This document shows positions 1 to 10,503 of a stretch of DNA of 64,000 nt, one piece after another; the stretch's first letter is position 1, and every line of letters begins with the position of its first letter. The notes below the pieces were generated by a model. The model saw nothing but the letters and a program-made list of their open reading frames with translations. It searched no databases and was not told where the DNA came from. The stretch spans positions 103,891 to 167,890 of the forward strand of contig JASJFT010000099.1 in the NCBI GenBank assembly GCA_030770425.1, written 5' to 3'. Source of the stretch: Darksidea phi. Its lineage: Eukaryota; Ascomycota; Dothideomycetes; Pleosporales; Lentitheciaceae. Position numbers and translations under genes: made by a program.

Positions 1-100
1 ATTCATCGGGTCGTGCAGCTATAAGAAGGATCTGCCGCTCAAGTAAATAGAGCCGTGCGAGAGGAGAGAGTTGTAGAGGTGGTATGATTATAGTGGCTCG

Positions 101-3100
101 TCAAGCGTTTACTTGGTCGAAGAAGGGCCAACCATCCCCCATACCACTTGCAAGACTATCGCAAGGCACTTCGTCGCTTAGCTCGAGCATGGCACCCATC
201 ACATTGTGTGTTGCGGCGTCGTATAGCTGCTTAGCCAATTCCTTCGCTGCAAGTTGGCCGTTTGCTTCAGCAAACTTGATAGCCCTCGGATACTGTTTCC
301 CATCTAGAAGATTCGCGCCCTTTTCAACCAGGAACAACATCATCTCTATCCGACCGTGTTCAGCGGCTCCTTCGAAGGCGGTCCTTCCATCAAGCACGGC
401 AGGCGGCGCATTGATATCTGCGTTATGCTGCAAGAGAATGTTTGCTATTCGTATGTGGTCTTGGATAGCAGCGAGTTGAAGGGCAGTGGCACCGCCGTGT
501 CCTGCAGGAGAGCCATTGGGATCCGCTCCCATCTCAAGCAGGTAGCAAACCACGTCTTCTTTTCCAACCTCGGCTGCGCACTGAAGCGGAGTTCGGGCAA
601 TTCTAGACTTTGCTGGATGGTTCACACTAGCACCCGCCTTTACAAGACGCTCGACAAGTTTAAGGCCTTCGGTGTGTTCAATGGCGTATAATAAGGCGGT
701 CTTGCGATTGGGGGGGACCGAGTCTTCCTCATACACAATGACGTCTGGATTTTTCCAGTCCTTGAGAAGCACGTCCAGAAAACCCATGTTCCGGTCAGAC
801 CAGAGCGCAAGAGCGTAACCAAGAGTGGTCAAGTGAGATCTGGTATCCTCATGGCCTACCAGACTGGTGCCCTCATGGCATACCAGACTGGTGCCCTCAT
901 GGCATACCAGACTGGTGCCCTCATGGCATACCAGACTATTCGCATCTGAAAATGCTGCAAGCCGACTGAATGCGCTGAGGTCGCCGTCTTTTAGAACCTT
1001 TTGTAGTGCAAGGCCCCCGAAATGCCTGCTAGAAGAGGAATAGCGGGCTGTAAACGCATCAAGAAGTATTTCCAAAAACCCTGCTCCAGATTCTTGGGTG
1101 GCAAAATATAAGGCCCAGTCATCGCACGGATCCACCCCATGACGAAGTAGGCTTTGACAAAGTTCGAAATCTCCCGTCCGCACGCTCGCACCGAGTGCTG
1201 TCAATGCCTCATAGCCTCCATCATATAAATCATTACATGTAGTACGTACTTCGATGAAAGCCTCGTGGTCAATGAGTAAATTTGCAATCGTTTTCTCCTT
1301 CCGTAGGATGGCTGCGCCTAAGAGACTGGTGCACCAGTCGTTGTGCTCGTCCAACACTGCGAATGTTTCATCCAACCGTATACCTGTAGCGAGCAGACTC
1401 TTGACAACGTTGATCTCGCCCCATTTGATAGCTTCAAACAGAATTTCTCCCCAGGACTTCTCGGAGAAAGACATGCTTCTACATATCCTTGGGACTAGAT
1501 CGACAAGCAACTGCGCAGTAATTGAGTGACGGGCGATAACGGCCTTGTACAGTGCTGTGCTGCTAGGATGAATGCCGGTTTGAAGAAGCTTCTGAACGAT
1601 ACTGTCCCGGCCCAAACTAGCAGCAACAGTTATCACCGAGCTGAAGCTATTCCTGGAGGGATATTGGTGGCTAGATGGGGATCGAGGGTAGGCCAGAAGG
1701 ATGTCAATGAGAGCTTCATCCCCTATCCACGCCGCCGCCTCCAATGTCAATCTGAGCCCTACTTCGTTTTCAGCAAGTTTTTTCATGAATCCTAGCCTTT
1801 TGAATAGCTCAAAAGCCTCAAAAAACCTTCCCCTGACAGCCTCGCTGAGCGCAGTGCACTGGTATTCTGCCTCACTGTAGTTGAATTCTGGCACGTAAGA
1901 GGAATTTGCATCTATGCCAAATCCGAGAAATAGCTTGATGGCTTGCATATTCCGGCCTCGGACGGCATTTATGAGACAATTGGCATTAGGCTGGGCGCCA
2001 GCTCTAAGAAGTAGTTGTGTCGCTTCCATGTGTTGGTTGTAAGTTGCGTTTGAGAGACTGGCCGTTAACACCTCGATCCAACAACTGCTGTCGCGGATTG
2101 TTGCTGGATACTCCTGTTCCAATATTGATTGAACTGAGGAAGTAATATAGTCTGCATCGCTCCTGCGAAGAATCCATGCAAGTCCTCCATTCTGTATGAA
2201 CATCTCTGTGCTCGAGTGAAGGAGGCCTGCCACAAGAACCTCAAGCACCTCAGGAACACATTGATAGACGGCAATTCGTAAGGACATTGGGCTCGGCTTT
2301 GCTCCCGCATTGAGCAGGCAACTGATAATGTCGACTACTTCCTCTTGGGCTACTGCTAATTGATTACTTGACGCCCACGAAAGGAGGTCGTCAAGAGGGG
2401 ATCTGAAATACAGATATTTCGAAGGATCAGCGCCCAGTCTCAGCAGTGTTTGTACTGAATTTTTATTAAATAGTGCGCATGCTCGTTCTAATAGTAGTAG
2501 ACATTGGCCATTCTGGAATGTGCACGAGATGTCATTTGGGTTTAAGCCACGTCGAATGATGGCTTCGAGGGGTCTAAAAGCATCGAGTTCAACTGCGGCG
2601 CGCACTAAGCCTTGTTCGATGGCTCGAGTAAAGGGCTTCCGAAATGAATTCAGAAAACGATTCAGCTCCGGCACTGGTAGAGAAAGCACGTATTCGATTG
2701 CCGCCTTATGAAGTGCGTCTAGTGGGCTCTTCGGCTTTCTGAGGGCGGCTAAGTCCTGATTGTTGAGGAGACGCAGTGTGATGAAGTAGATGAATTGAAG
2801 ACCAGGAGATTGTTTGTGCAGATGCTGCCATGTGTCCGGCAAACATGCTTTTTCCAATGCCATAGAAGATATGTTGGCGGCTGCGCTTGACTTCTGTAAG
2901 AACTGCTGGATTGCAGGCAGAATATATGGCACGGCATTTTCAAATGATGACAGTATTGCATTCGATGCCATAACAGGCTCGATGGAGGTCTGGTGGATTT
3001 GCCACCCTGAAGACATTGCGAAGGAATCCAGATTCATGACGTCAAATGTAGATACGGGTTCGCTCATTATATCCGTATATCCAGTGAGGGCGTTCGAATG

Positions 3101-3836
3101 CTCCAGTGACAACGTAGAGTTCGGGGTGATCCCTAAGCTACTTCCGTCAAACGGTTGTGGTGTGTATGGGGGAGGAAATGTCGAATAGTTTTGATCATAG
3201 CCAAGAGCGGACAGAGGAATGGGCTGTTCCAGATCGTCCTGCGGTACCAACAACTCAGCAATATCTGTATCATGGTTGCGATATTTGGAGTGTACTGGAA
3301 GTGCGACTGATCTCGTTGGGGGCGTTTTCAACATGACATATTCTGGGAGAGGGTCCAATGATGCTGCTCACGTATAAATTAGCGAGGACCAGAGGGTATT
3401 AGGGGGAAGAGCATGCCTTGTGGATGAATGCGTGCCGAACCGCCAACTTTATGGCGTTGTGTTTCCTTCCGCACCTTGCTCGGTTTCACCAATGCACCTC
3501 TCAGGAAGACGTGGGTGCTCTTTCCTTCGGCGGCCCGGATGTCCAACTGACGTGAAATCGCCTGCCAGTCGACATGCGTTGCGTATTTTCGAAAATTCCA
3601 TTTCTTCAGTCGTGTTTCGTACTGGGCTTTGCTGCGATATGTTCAGTGTTTGGAAGATAGAAGATACCCGTGATGTGAACTCACCTTGCTCGGAAATGAT
3701 GCTCACTTGCCATGATTTCCATCACGCCATCTGAGCCTTCCAGTTTCTTATCTTCATCTAGGTATAGCTGCCGAATCGTAGACTTTCTCGACTCCCATTC
3801 TGTATCAGCGAGTCTCCGGCACCGTTGGGCGCTCAT
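101..3836 (-). CDS. Clr5-domain ankyrin-repeat protein, three exons
   Basis: Proposed exons on the minus strand are 3836-3685, 3631-3441 and 3363-101, giving 1,201 aa. The first two exons encode a Clr5 domain: an N-terminal helix region with TIRQLYLDEDKKLEG, then across intron 1 (3684-3632, GTGAGT...GCAG) ASKAQYETRLKKWNFRKYA, then dWQAIS and GKSTHVFLRG. Intron 2 is less certain: acceptor 3364 with a CTAAT branch site is good, but the phase-compatible donor GTTCGG at 3440 is weak. The long third exon holds a low-complexity linker and then many degenerate ankyrin repeats; clear units lie near the C-terminus (TPLQCAAEVGKEDVVCYLLE, TALQLAAIQDHIRIANILLQ). Without the Clr5 exons the first ATG would be 3334. 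Clr5-ankyrin proteins are a large fungal family of mostly unknown function; a nuclear or DNA-linked role is only suggested by the Clr5 name. An in-frame 24-bp minisatellite lies within the ankyrin part. Confidence 0.8.
847..938 (-). repeat. In-frame 24-bp tandem repeat (about 3.8 copies)
   Basis: The unit starts at 847, 871, 895 and 919; the last copy is partial. Copies 2 and 3 are identical and copy 1 differs at one base. On the minus strand it encodes the octapeptide SLVCHEGT, so gain or loss of a unit keeps the ankyrin protein in frame. Confidence 0.95.
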
Positions 3837-4734
3837 TGTAGGTAGTCCGGTGTAGGCGATGTCTGCGTGTGGGTAAACTAAGGGATGCTTCTCAGGCTGG
3901 ACTAAGGGATGCTTCTCAGGCTGGACTACAACTTTGCGCAGCTAGATAAAGCGGGATTCCAACGGTTATGGAATGCTGACCTCGCAGCCTTCTGAAGGCC
4001 AAAATCCGTTATGCACTGCTGATCCGATACCGCCACATCGGACGGGCCGCGCGAAGCAGCCAATCGGAAAGCACTTGACCTTGCGCTAACTTCACCGGAA
4101 GTCCGAAATCTGCTTTCATGCGGCTTCCTCTAAGTTGGGCCACTGGCCAATTAGCTGAAGGAAAATTGTGTGCGTAGCCCGGACCCAAACGCTGCAGTAA
4201 GTGTTATGCAGTATTTGCGTTGCTCTTTTACGGTACGCAACGTTGGTAAATGGGTTGCGGGAGTATTAGATGAAGGAGATAGTCGTATTCATCAACGAAC
4301 AAGAACAAACGAAGGTCAGAATTCGCGCGGGGAGCGAAATGATAAAGGACAAGTACAGAGGATAGCTAAGAAGAGAATGGCGCGCTCGAGTGAATGATCA
4401 TTAAGTCAAATCCGAAGCACTCACATATACCTACAAACATCGACTAAGCTCACCTGCAACAGCCATATGAGCTTGCCTCGCGTTACAATCGGCATCGTCG
4501 GACGATTTCGCAGTGCAGTTCGTCGTAGAGAATAAGGAATGTGGACGAAAGAGCAGAGGTCCTTTATATAACCAAGTTCTACCCCACGTACTTGGGTCCG
4601 CGTCATATAGAAGAACATGGTGGGAAGCGAGTGATGAAGATTTTAACAATGCTATGTTTCACTTGGAAACTCCTGTAATCAATAGAGTGCAGCTCTACGT
4701 ACGATACGAGCGGTGCTAAGCAGGTTTCATAGGG
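3837..4734. other. Intergenic region between Clr5-ankyrin and ORC6
   Basis: This holds the promoter side of the Clr5-ankyrin gene and the 3' flank of ORC6. Short open frames on both strands (for example 4170-4397) match nothing recognisable and lack good start contexts. The only structure noticed is a 24-bp duplication at 3877-3929. Confidence 0.5.
3877..3929. repeat. 24-bp tandem duplication, about 2.2 copies
   Basis: Two identical adjacent 24-bp units (3877-3900 and 3901-3924, starting ACTAAGGGATGC) are followed by the first bases of a third. It lies 41 bp upstream of the proposed ATG of the Clr5-ankyrin gene, so it is in its promoter or 5' leader. Confidence 0.9.
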
Positions 4735-5872
4735 CTATGATGCTTCAATCTCCTCTATGCGAGCCATGATGCCCGCTTTCCATCTCTGGTAGTCTTTCCG
4801 TTGACGAGCGCCTAGGTAGTCGGTAGCATCCTGCATCATGGTCCCCAAGCCGATATAGTCGCTCTCTCCACCTTGCAAGCCTTTGTTTCTAGCATTTGTG
4901 GCACCTCCCACTCCACCGGTCATCTCGACGCCTTCCATGTCTTCGCCGTCGGCTGGCGGTGCGACATTCAAAAACCATTCCATCTGCAGCCAGCCTTCTT
5001 CTTGCGCCATGGGCATCAGCTGGTCGATCTCGGCCTCTATATCAGCCTGTGTTGTACCCTTTCCCGCCGGCGACTGGAGCAGCGTAGCTAATGCTCTCTC
5101 GCGCCATTCGGTATACTGCTCTGGTGTAATGTCTTGATCCATCATGCGCGAGAGGACATAAAAGAGGACAACTGCTATCAGACCGAGTATCCGAGCGTCG
5201 GAGAGATCTGAAGTGGATGTTTGGGGTGCGGCAGCTGCTCGGCGCGGCCGCTTGCTGGGCGTTTCGGCGGCCGCGGCGGACATGCGTATCAGAAGTGGGA
5301 CGATGATTTCTACGCCAGTGTATATGTGTGGCGCAGCACCAGGATACGAGAATGTTTTGAGTAAAGCGCGTATGGTATACATGGCCCATTCCGGCGGCGC
5401 CTGGATGTCGTCCCCATCCTTGCGTGTGCTCCTCGGCGTCTTCTTTGCGCTGAGCGGTGTTTTGGGCGTTGTCCGCGCCGATGTAGGGGCGCTCGCAGCG
5501 GCTTTGCGGGGCGTCTGGGGCTCACGAGAGGTGGCTGCGGGCAAAGCACTCTCGAGGTACCTGTACAGCTTTTTGTAGATGCGTGGCGGACAGGGTGGGC
5601 GAGGCGTGATGGTGGGGAGGTTGAGACGCTTCTTCAGCCTGACAGTTATCAGCGAACGCCTTCTGGACTTGGGACGGATTAAGTCACCTCTCACAGGCTA
5701 ATTGAGCGCATGCGTACGGGCGCGCAATCTCTTCGTCGGCTTTTAGCGAGTGTGCAACGCTCCGTGAGCGCGAGAGGAGGGACACGGCGAGCTCAAGAAG
5801 CTCCGTCGGGAGAGGTCCATTCAATGTCGGTACTAGGCCAGTGAGCGCTTGTTCCACTGTGGCTCTGCTCAT
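4735..5872 (-). CDS. ORC6: Origin recognition complex subunit 6
   Basis: Two exons, 5872-5688 and 5638-4735, are joined across a 49-nt intron (GTGACT...GTCAG) to give 362 aa. The N-terminus fits the TFIIB-like helical domain of Orc6 (TELLELAVSLLSRSRSVAHS, ARPYACAQLACERLKKRLNL, RIYKKLYRYLESAL). A basic Ser/Thr/Pro-rich linker follows, with full CDK sites TPRK and TPSK and a basic KRPRR stretch that could be a nuclear signal. The C-terminus ends with the conserved fungal block GLGTMMQDATDYLGARQRKD. Orc6 is the smallest ORC subunit; it acts in the nucleus in licensing replication origins, and in budding yeast CDK phosphorylation of the linker blocks re-licensing. That regulation is inferred here from the sites. 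The exon join restores the ACERLKKRLNL helix, which supports the intron. Length and layout look intact. Confidence 0.9.
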
Positions 5873-6290
5873 ATTGCTTTCTTAACGCCGTTGCGGAGAA
5901 CATCCAACGTCCAAAGTTGAGAGTGGGCTGCTTGTTCGCGTCGAATCACGACGCCTCACGGTATCACGTGCCGCTAAGTCATATTCGGCTTTAGCGTTGT
6001 TTTGGACTACCCCAATTAATCCACACAATTTTATGTCCTATTCAACGCTCAGAGCATTTGGTCGAATTTCCGCGTCTTGCAGAAGCAAGATGATCCCGCT
6101 TGACTAGGTAGTTCTTCGGATTTCCTGCGCCATGCCATTCGCCTACAGCTTTTGGCCCCCGCCACCAGTTTAGCTTGTAGATCTAGCGGCAAAGTCAGCC
6201 TCACAGGACACATGTACCTGGAAGGGCATCCTCCGCTTACTTCGATACCAACCCCTCATTATTCTTATACCTACTCCGTCGCCTCACGGA
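5873..6290. promoter_or_regulatory. Upstream region of ORC6 and the modin-like pseudogene, with an E-box
   Basis: The 418-bp divergent interval contains ATCACGTG at 5963-5970, an E-box core 93-98 bp upstream of the ORC6 ATG. bHLH factors of the Cbf1 type bind such sites; use here is inference. No ACGCGT-type cell-cycle box was seen. Confidence 0.35.
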
Positions 6291-8023
6291 GTGGGTGACG
6301 GTGGTGTAGAAGTGGGCATCGCCATCGTTGCGCTCATAGTGTCGGTCATAGTCCTCGTCGCTACCCTCAACCAAACTTCTGCTCCAGCTGTTCAACTCCG
6401 CCGATGGCTATCGGAGATGTGCCGAGCAGTCATCGATGTCTGGCACGTCAAGCGGCACCGCGTCTGGAAATAGTCCGAGTTTCGCTTTGAGACGCAGTAT
6501 GTGACTCCACAGATTGTCCTGGCTACTTGGCAAGAGGTGCAGGAACACGAAGAGGAGTTTGAGGAGGTATACCTGATCAATGGCCCTGGTTTGGAAGACA
6601 AGGCTTGTAAAGAGCTGGATAGGACTGTCCACCAGGACTATGGCCATTTGAAGAGAGCAAGGGACGACGTGCAGCACACGAAACCTTCGTCTGGTCCAAC
6701 CACAGGCTATAGCACCAAAAAAGACGTTGAAAAGGCAGAATCGACGGCTAGACGGCGCCGTAGGACGCGAGCACCGACAGGTATCAGAACCGAAAGCGAT
6801 CCTTTGGTGACCTGGCTCCGACTGCTCCGAGAGCTCCACCGGCTTTCTCATAGCTACTGGCAAAATGACTGTTACAGGTGCGAGGCACCAGACTGGAACA
6901 AGAACGAAACTGGCGTGGTCCCAACCGATTTCGCAGCCCTTCATGGGACCGACGTTGACGAGCATGCGAACCACGTCTGGACAGATATCGCCGTCATCTA
7001 CCGAACTTGGACGTGGGACTTTATGCCATCCGACATGGTGCGCCCTTTAGCTAAGATTAATATTGGCGATATCGTTGTGCTAGCGATACGGATGGGAATG
7101 CAATGGAGAGCCCTTGACCCAGAGTTCGGCAAGATGCAAGCGGATGGCAACGGCTTCAGTCTTACGGCAACGCATGTTCAAGGCCTTGGAGTAGTTCTTC
7201 GCTTCACAATAGCTGGGACTCACGACCGCTACCTAAGACTGATACCAAGTCGAGCTGCTGACAAACTACTCCTTGGCATTGTACCAGGAGACCCCGTCCT
7301 TGTGGGTGACGATTTTCCCATGATCGAGAATGACGGAGAGGTTCGGCATGTCGCTAGTCCTGGAGGGATCCTTAGCAACATTGGCTTTCCCGAGTCGCGA
7401 CGACACGAAGTGGGCTATCACGCCAAACCAGAGATAAAGAACGATGTCATCACGCTACTCCTTCCTTTCTTACCTCTGAGAGACTCTACTATGACGTCGT
7501 ACTGTTTTCCCGGCTGGCACGTGAAGCCCGGTATCCGTAACGTGCATTGCTACTGGGAGGCGCGTCTTGCACTGCATCGGCGACTGAGCGAGCGTCGAGT
7601 GAGCAGGATGATTGGTCCGATCTTAGCGGAAGAGCTGGAGGCTGTTCTCGCTAGATTCGACTTCCTAGAGAAGCGCCATGGTGACGATTGGTATGCGCAC
7701 TGGAACTGGAACCGTCGATACGGAACCGGCGAGAGTGGCAAACCAAATTCGGCGCAATCAACGATGCGCGGGAGGTCTTTGATTGGACAACGCAGGGGTT
7801 CGTCCAATATGAAGACAACTCGGAGCTCAAGGACGGCATCACAAAATATGCCCACCTTGTCGCCGCGCGCGCAAGCATGGCCGACTATGCCATCGAGGAA
7901 GCCAAAGCCTCTACGCAAGAATATCCTTACGACCGCTCGCAGCAAGCCTTGCGTGATGTCTGTAAGTTCACCTCCGACCATGGATACCATGTCGTCATCG
8001 ACCTATACGAAATCGCAACTTGA
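6291..8023 (+). pseudogene. Modin-like membrane protein, broken by several lesions
   Basis: The translated pieces resemble the ascomycete family usually annotated as modin: an N-terminal membrane helix (VGIAIVALIVSVIVLVATL), an EFRFET block, TWTWDFMPSDMVRPLAKINI, GDIVVLAIRMGMQWRALDPE and a C-terminal EWQTKFGAINDAREVF block. Lesions: GTG at 6291 where the family has its ATG; a probable pair of compensating frameshifts near 6376 and 6428 (the family motif NSADGYRRCAE sits in another frame between them); an in-frame TAG at 6471-6473, where Trp is expected before SEFRFET; and a one-base loss near 7730 shifting YGTGE to EWQTKFG. The last piece ends at TGA 8021-8023. A 51-nt in-frame intron (6447-6497) could bypass the TAG, but it lacks a branch site and would delete the conserved EFRFET block. 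The function of the family is not established to my knowledge; membership rests on remembered motifs. Confidence 0.65.
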
Positions 8024-8875
8024 TATGTCAGCCATTTGCATCATTCCGATCACCGCGTCGCAGCTTGCCTCAAGGGAAAGGGATCAGTTTGTCAGATGAT
8101 GAGGTAGAAGTTGCGTGGTGGGTCATGCAGCTCTGCGGCATCACGTGAAAGTATTCGACGTGGCATCCTGATGGTGTCGTGCCACAGGTGCTCGGCCAAT
8201 CAGTACCCAGTTCATTCTATGGAAACAAGTATGTAGAGGCGACAGAGAGACGGTTGTCATGTGAAGCGTCGAAACGCATGTGCTGAAGACGAAGATCGGG
8301 CCTAAACGAAGCTGGACACATCGGAATTCGCTAAAGATGGGAGCTCCATTACCAACACGGTCGCTGCAAACATCGCAATTCCGGAAACAGAGGGCATTCA
8401 AGGCGCGGAACCATCTGTGGCCCAATAGGACGATCGGGTGCCCGCTTTCGGCCCCTCCTTGCTAGTACCAACCAAGCACGCGGATCCTTTTTCTCGTCGT
8501 GGCGGGCTCGTAGTCGCTGCGGATCGACGATTGTTTAGCCGCTTGCAACCTGGTACGAACTTTGTCATCAAAAGAAAGCTGCAGCGCTTTTTGGTTCATC
8601 AATCAGGATGTGTCGCACACACTGGTGGTGGGAGTCGAGACGTGGCAATGAAGTCATCGATCCGTAATAAGGGAATACCCGCATCGCAACCAACGTCGCA
8701 ATTACGTGCGCTCCTGCCCAGCAAGTTTCTGCCCTCATTAAAAGTCGCCTCGCCGCCCCCACCGTCCCATCACTTCTTCACACCAGCATACCACCAGCGC
8801 TTCTGAATAACAGAGGATATCTCTCCATCACATCGCATCACTACACTACGCCAATCCGCTCCATCATCCACGACA
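8024..8875. other. Intergenic region before the MARVEL-like gene
   Basis: No supported gene. It contains TCACGTGA at 8141-8148. The last 120 bp before the ATG at 8876 are C/T- and CA-rich, like a fungal 5' leader. An open frame at 8438-8806 has no recognisable family and overlaps this leader. Confidence 0.4.
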
Positions 8876-9538
8876 ATGGTTCGACACGGCGAAACTGACT
8901 ACGGCACCGCCACCGGCACGTCAAACAAGATGCACCGTCCAGCCATCCTCGCCAATCATATCCTCCACTGGATCTCCTCGATCATCGTTATGAGCATCGC
9001 GGCCTACTTCATCTCCGCCTACCCAAACAATACTCATCTGGTCTACTGGCTCTCTATTGTAAGTGTGCAACATTCCTCCTCATTGAGAGGCTCTCTCTGA
9101 CGCCATTCACAGGCAGCCATCGACGTAGCCCTCTACATTCCCGCGCTAATCCTTCCTGCCTCCAACAAATACAAGGGATACATGTGGCCGCTCGCCTGGA
9201 TCTTCTCCTACCTCTGGCTCACGGCTTTTATCTTCGCTGCACAGGACTACCACTCTAGCCCTGGTTGTTGGGCGTATTCTCCGAGCTTCGTCAACAAGTG
9301 CGCGCTCAAGAAGACCTTGGAGGCCTTTGCTTTCATTGCCTTGTAAGCTCCCCGTCATGCGCTGCGTTCCCTACCTGTCGCTAACTGGGTTTTCAATAGC
9401 TTCACTAATCTTGTTGGCACCCTCCTCGAGGGACGGCTTCACGACATCCAGCGATTCAAGACCCACACCGCTCATGGCGATAAGCATGCCACAGACCCTG
9501 CTGTCGCCGGCCCGCAAACCACCCAGCCCGTTGTCTAA
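8876..9538 (+). CDS. MARVEL-like four-helix membrane protein
   Basis: Three exons (8876-9058, 9113-9342, 9400-9538) give 183 aa. Intron 1 is GTAAGT...CACAG (54 nt); intron 2 is GTAAGC...AATAG (57 nt) with a CTAAC branch site. The start has a strong context (GACAATGG). Four hydrophobic helices are visible: AILANHILHWISSIIVMSIA, LVYWLSIAAIDVALYIPALI, GYMWPLAWIFSYLWLTAFIF and EAFAFIAFFTNLVGTLLEG. A short loop with DYHSSPGCWAY follows helix 3, and there is a hydrophilic His/Thr-rich tail. This layout matches the small fungal MARVEL-domain proteins, which sit in the plasma membrane or vesicles and are linked to membrane apposition or transport. The exact role is unknown and no paralogue is nearby. 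Confidence 0.8.
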
Positions 9539-10503
9539 GCAAAGCATGCTGCATTGAGCAGACGACTGATGATGCGAACTTCATGATAGCTTGCTCATTC
9601 TAGACTTTCGGGCAGTCTAGCGTCGTGCGTACATGGATTGGTTGCCAATGGAGATGTCTGTTGCTGTTTCCTCTGGTCGATGGGTCATGAGTATAGAATG
9701 AGAGTGACGGCACATTACTGGTACGTCAGACAGTGGTAATGGACGGAGGTTGCTCGGGGATGCCTTGATTTCTGTGTTATACCATTTCTCTTTTGCAGTC
9801 ACAGCCTTCGTAGCCTACTCTCAAATCAGACCCTACTCTCCTGCCCACGTTCCACTCATGGTCGCCTCACAACAATTCCATCAATTGTTGCAATGCTCCT
9901 CTCGATGTTGCACATTGATATCTGTATACTTCTGCTGCGCCTCTAATTTAGCGTGACCTCTTGTACTAATCGACAACCCAGGAAGTACGAAACGCTTCCC
10001 GCACCCGCTACTCGTTGATCTTCACCCTCTTCCCTTGACGCGACAAAAACAGGAACTATTGCATCCCTACAGTATATTAACAACAACATGTATGCACTTC
10101 CCTCTCCTATTGAGTGTAAACCAACACTCCGTGGACCACGGAAATGAACCTGATTTGCTTAGCGTTTCATCGTTTCCCGTGCCTTAACCACGCTCGGCTA
10201 AAACAACGCCACTTCCGCCCTAATGCTCCGTAGTTGGACGCCTTATAGGCACTTCTTGAACGCTTTCGCGCTACCTATGTTTGTTCGCGAAAACGTCCAC
10301 AGCCTTGTACGCACCTCGGAGCACTAGCGTCCCGCAAAGGTCATCTGAACCCCGAGAGATTATTGAAGGGCCAGCCCTGTGGGGTTGGAAGTACTTATTA
10401 TTGTCGCTGCGCCCGCGCTTCTGCAACGATCTGCACCGCTCCGGTTTATTTAAGACGTATTTTCTTCACCCTTGTCGCGCACTTTCATACTTGGTTTCGA
10501 GTT
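9539..10503. other. Intergenic region upstream of GH71
   Basis: No gene supported in 965 bp. It contains the perfect palindrome TCCGTGGACCACGGA and one GGCTAAA at 10196-10202, which matches the motif bound by XlnR-type xylanase regulators. One copy of a 7-bp motif is expected often by chance. Confidence 0.4.
10128..10142. promoter_or_regulatory. Perfect 15-bp palindrome, possible zinc-cluster regulator site
   Basis: TCCGTGGACCACGGA is two 7-bp arms around a single A, with CCG and CGG triplets spaced by 7 bp (everted). Zn2Cys6 regulators bind paired CGG triplets. It lies about 360 bp upstream of the GH71 start. Function is inferred only from symmetry. Confidence 0.3.

Noticed and set aside
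3356..3358. Start of the ankyrin gene at TTG 3358
   Set aside because: TTG is not a normal fungal start, TGA lies in frame 9 bp upstream, and upstream exons provide a proper ATG and a Clr5 domain.
4170..4397. 75-aa open frame between the Clr5-ankyrin gene and ORC6
   Set aside because: Low-complexity composition, no family resemblance and no supporting intron or conserved motif.
6447..6497. In-frame 51-nt intron removing the TAG of the modin-like gene
   Set aside because: GTCAAG...GCAG ends exist, but there is no branch site and the EFRFET block conserved in the family would be removed.
6501..8099. 532-aa frame taken as an intact gene
   Set aside because: It begins at a GTG inside the modin-like reading and its last 125 or so residues are out of frame with the conserved C-terminal block, so it is part of a pseudogene.
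8438..8806. 122-aa open frame before the MARVEL-like gene
   Set aside because: No recognisable domain, and it overlaps the C/T-rich leader of the next gene.
10196..10202. GGCTAAA as an XlnR-type site
   Set aside because: A single 7-bp match about 300 bp upstream of a glucanase gene is weak evidence; kept only as a note.
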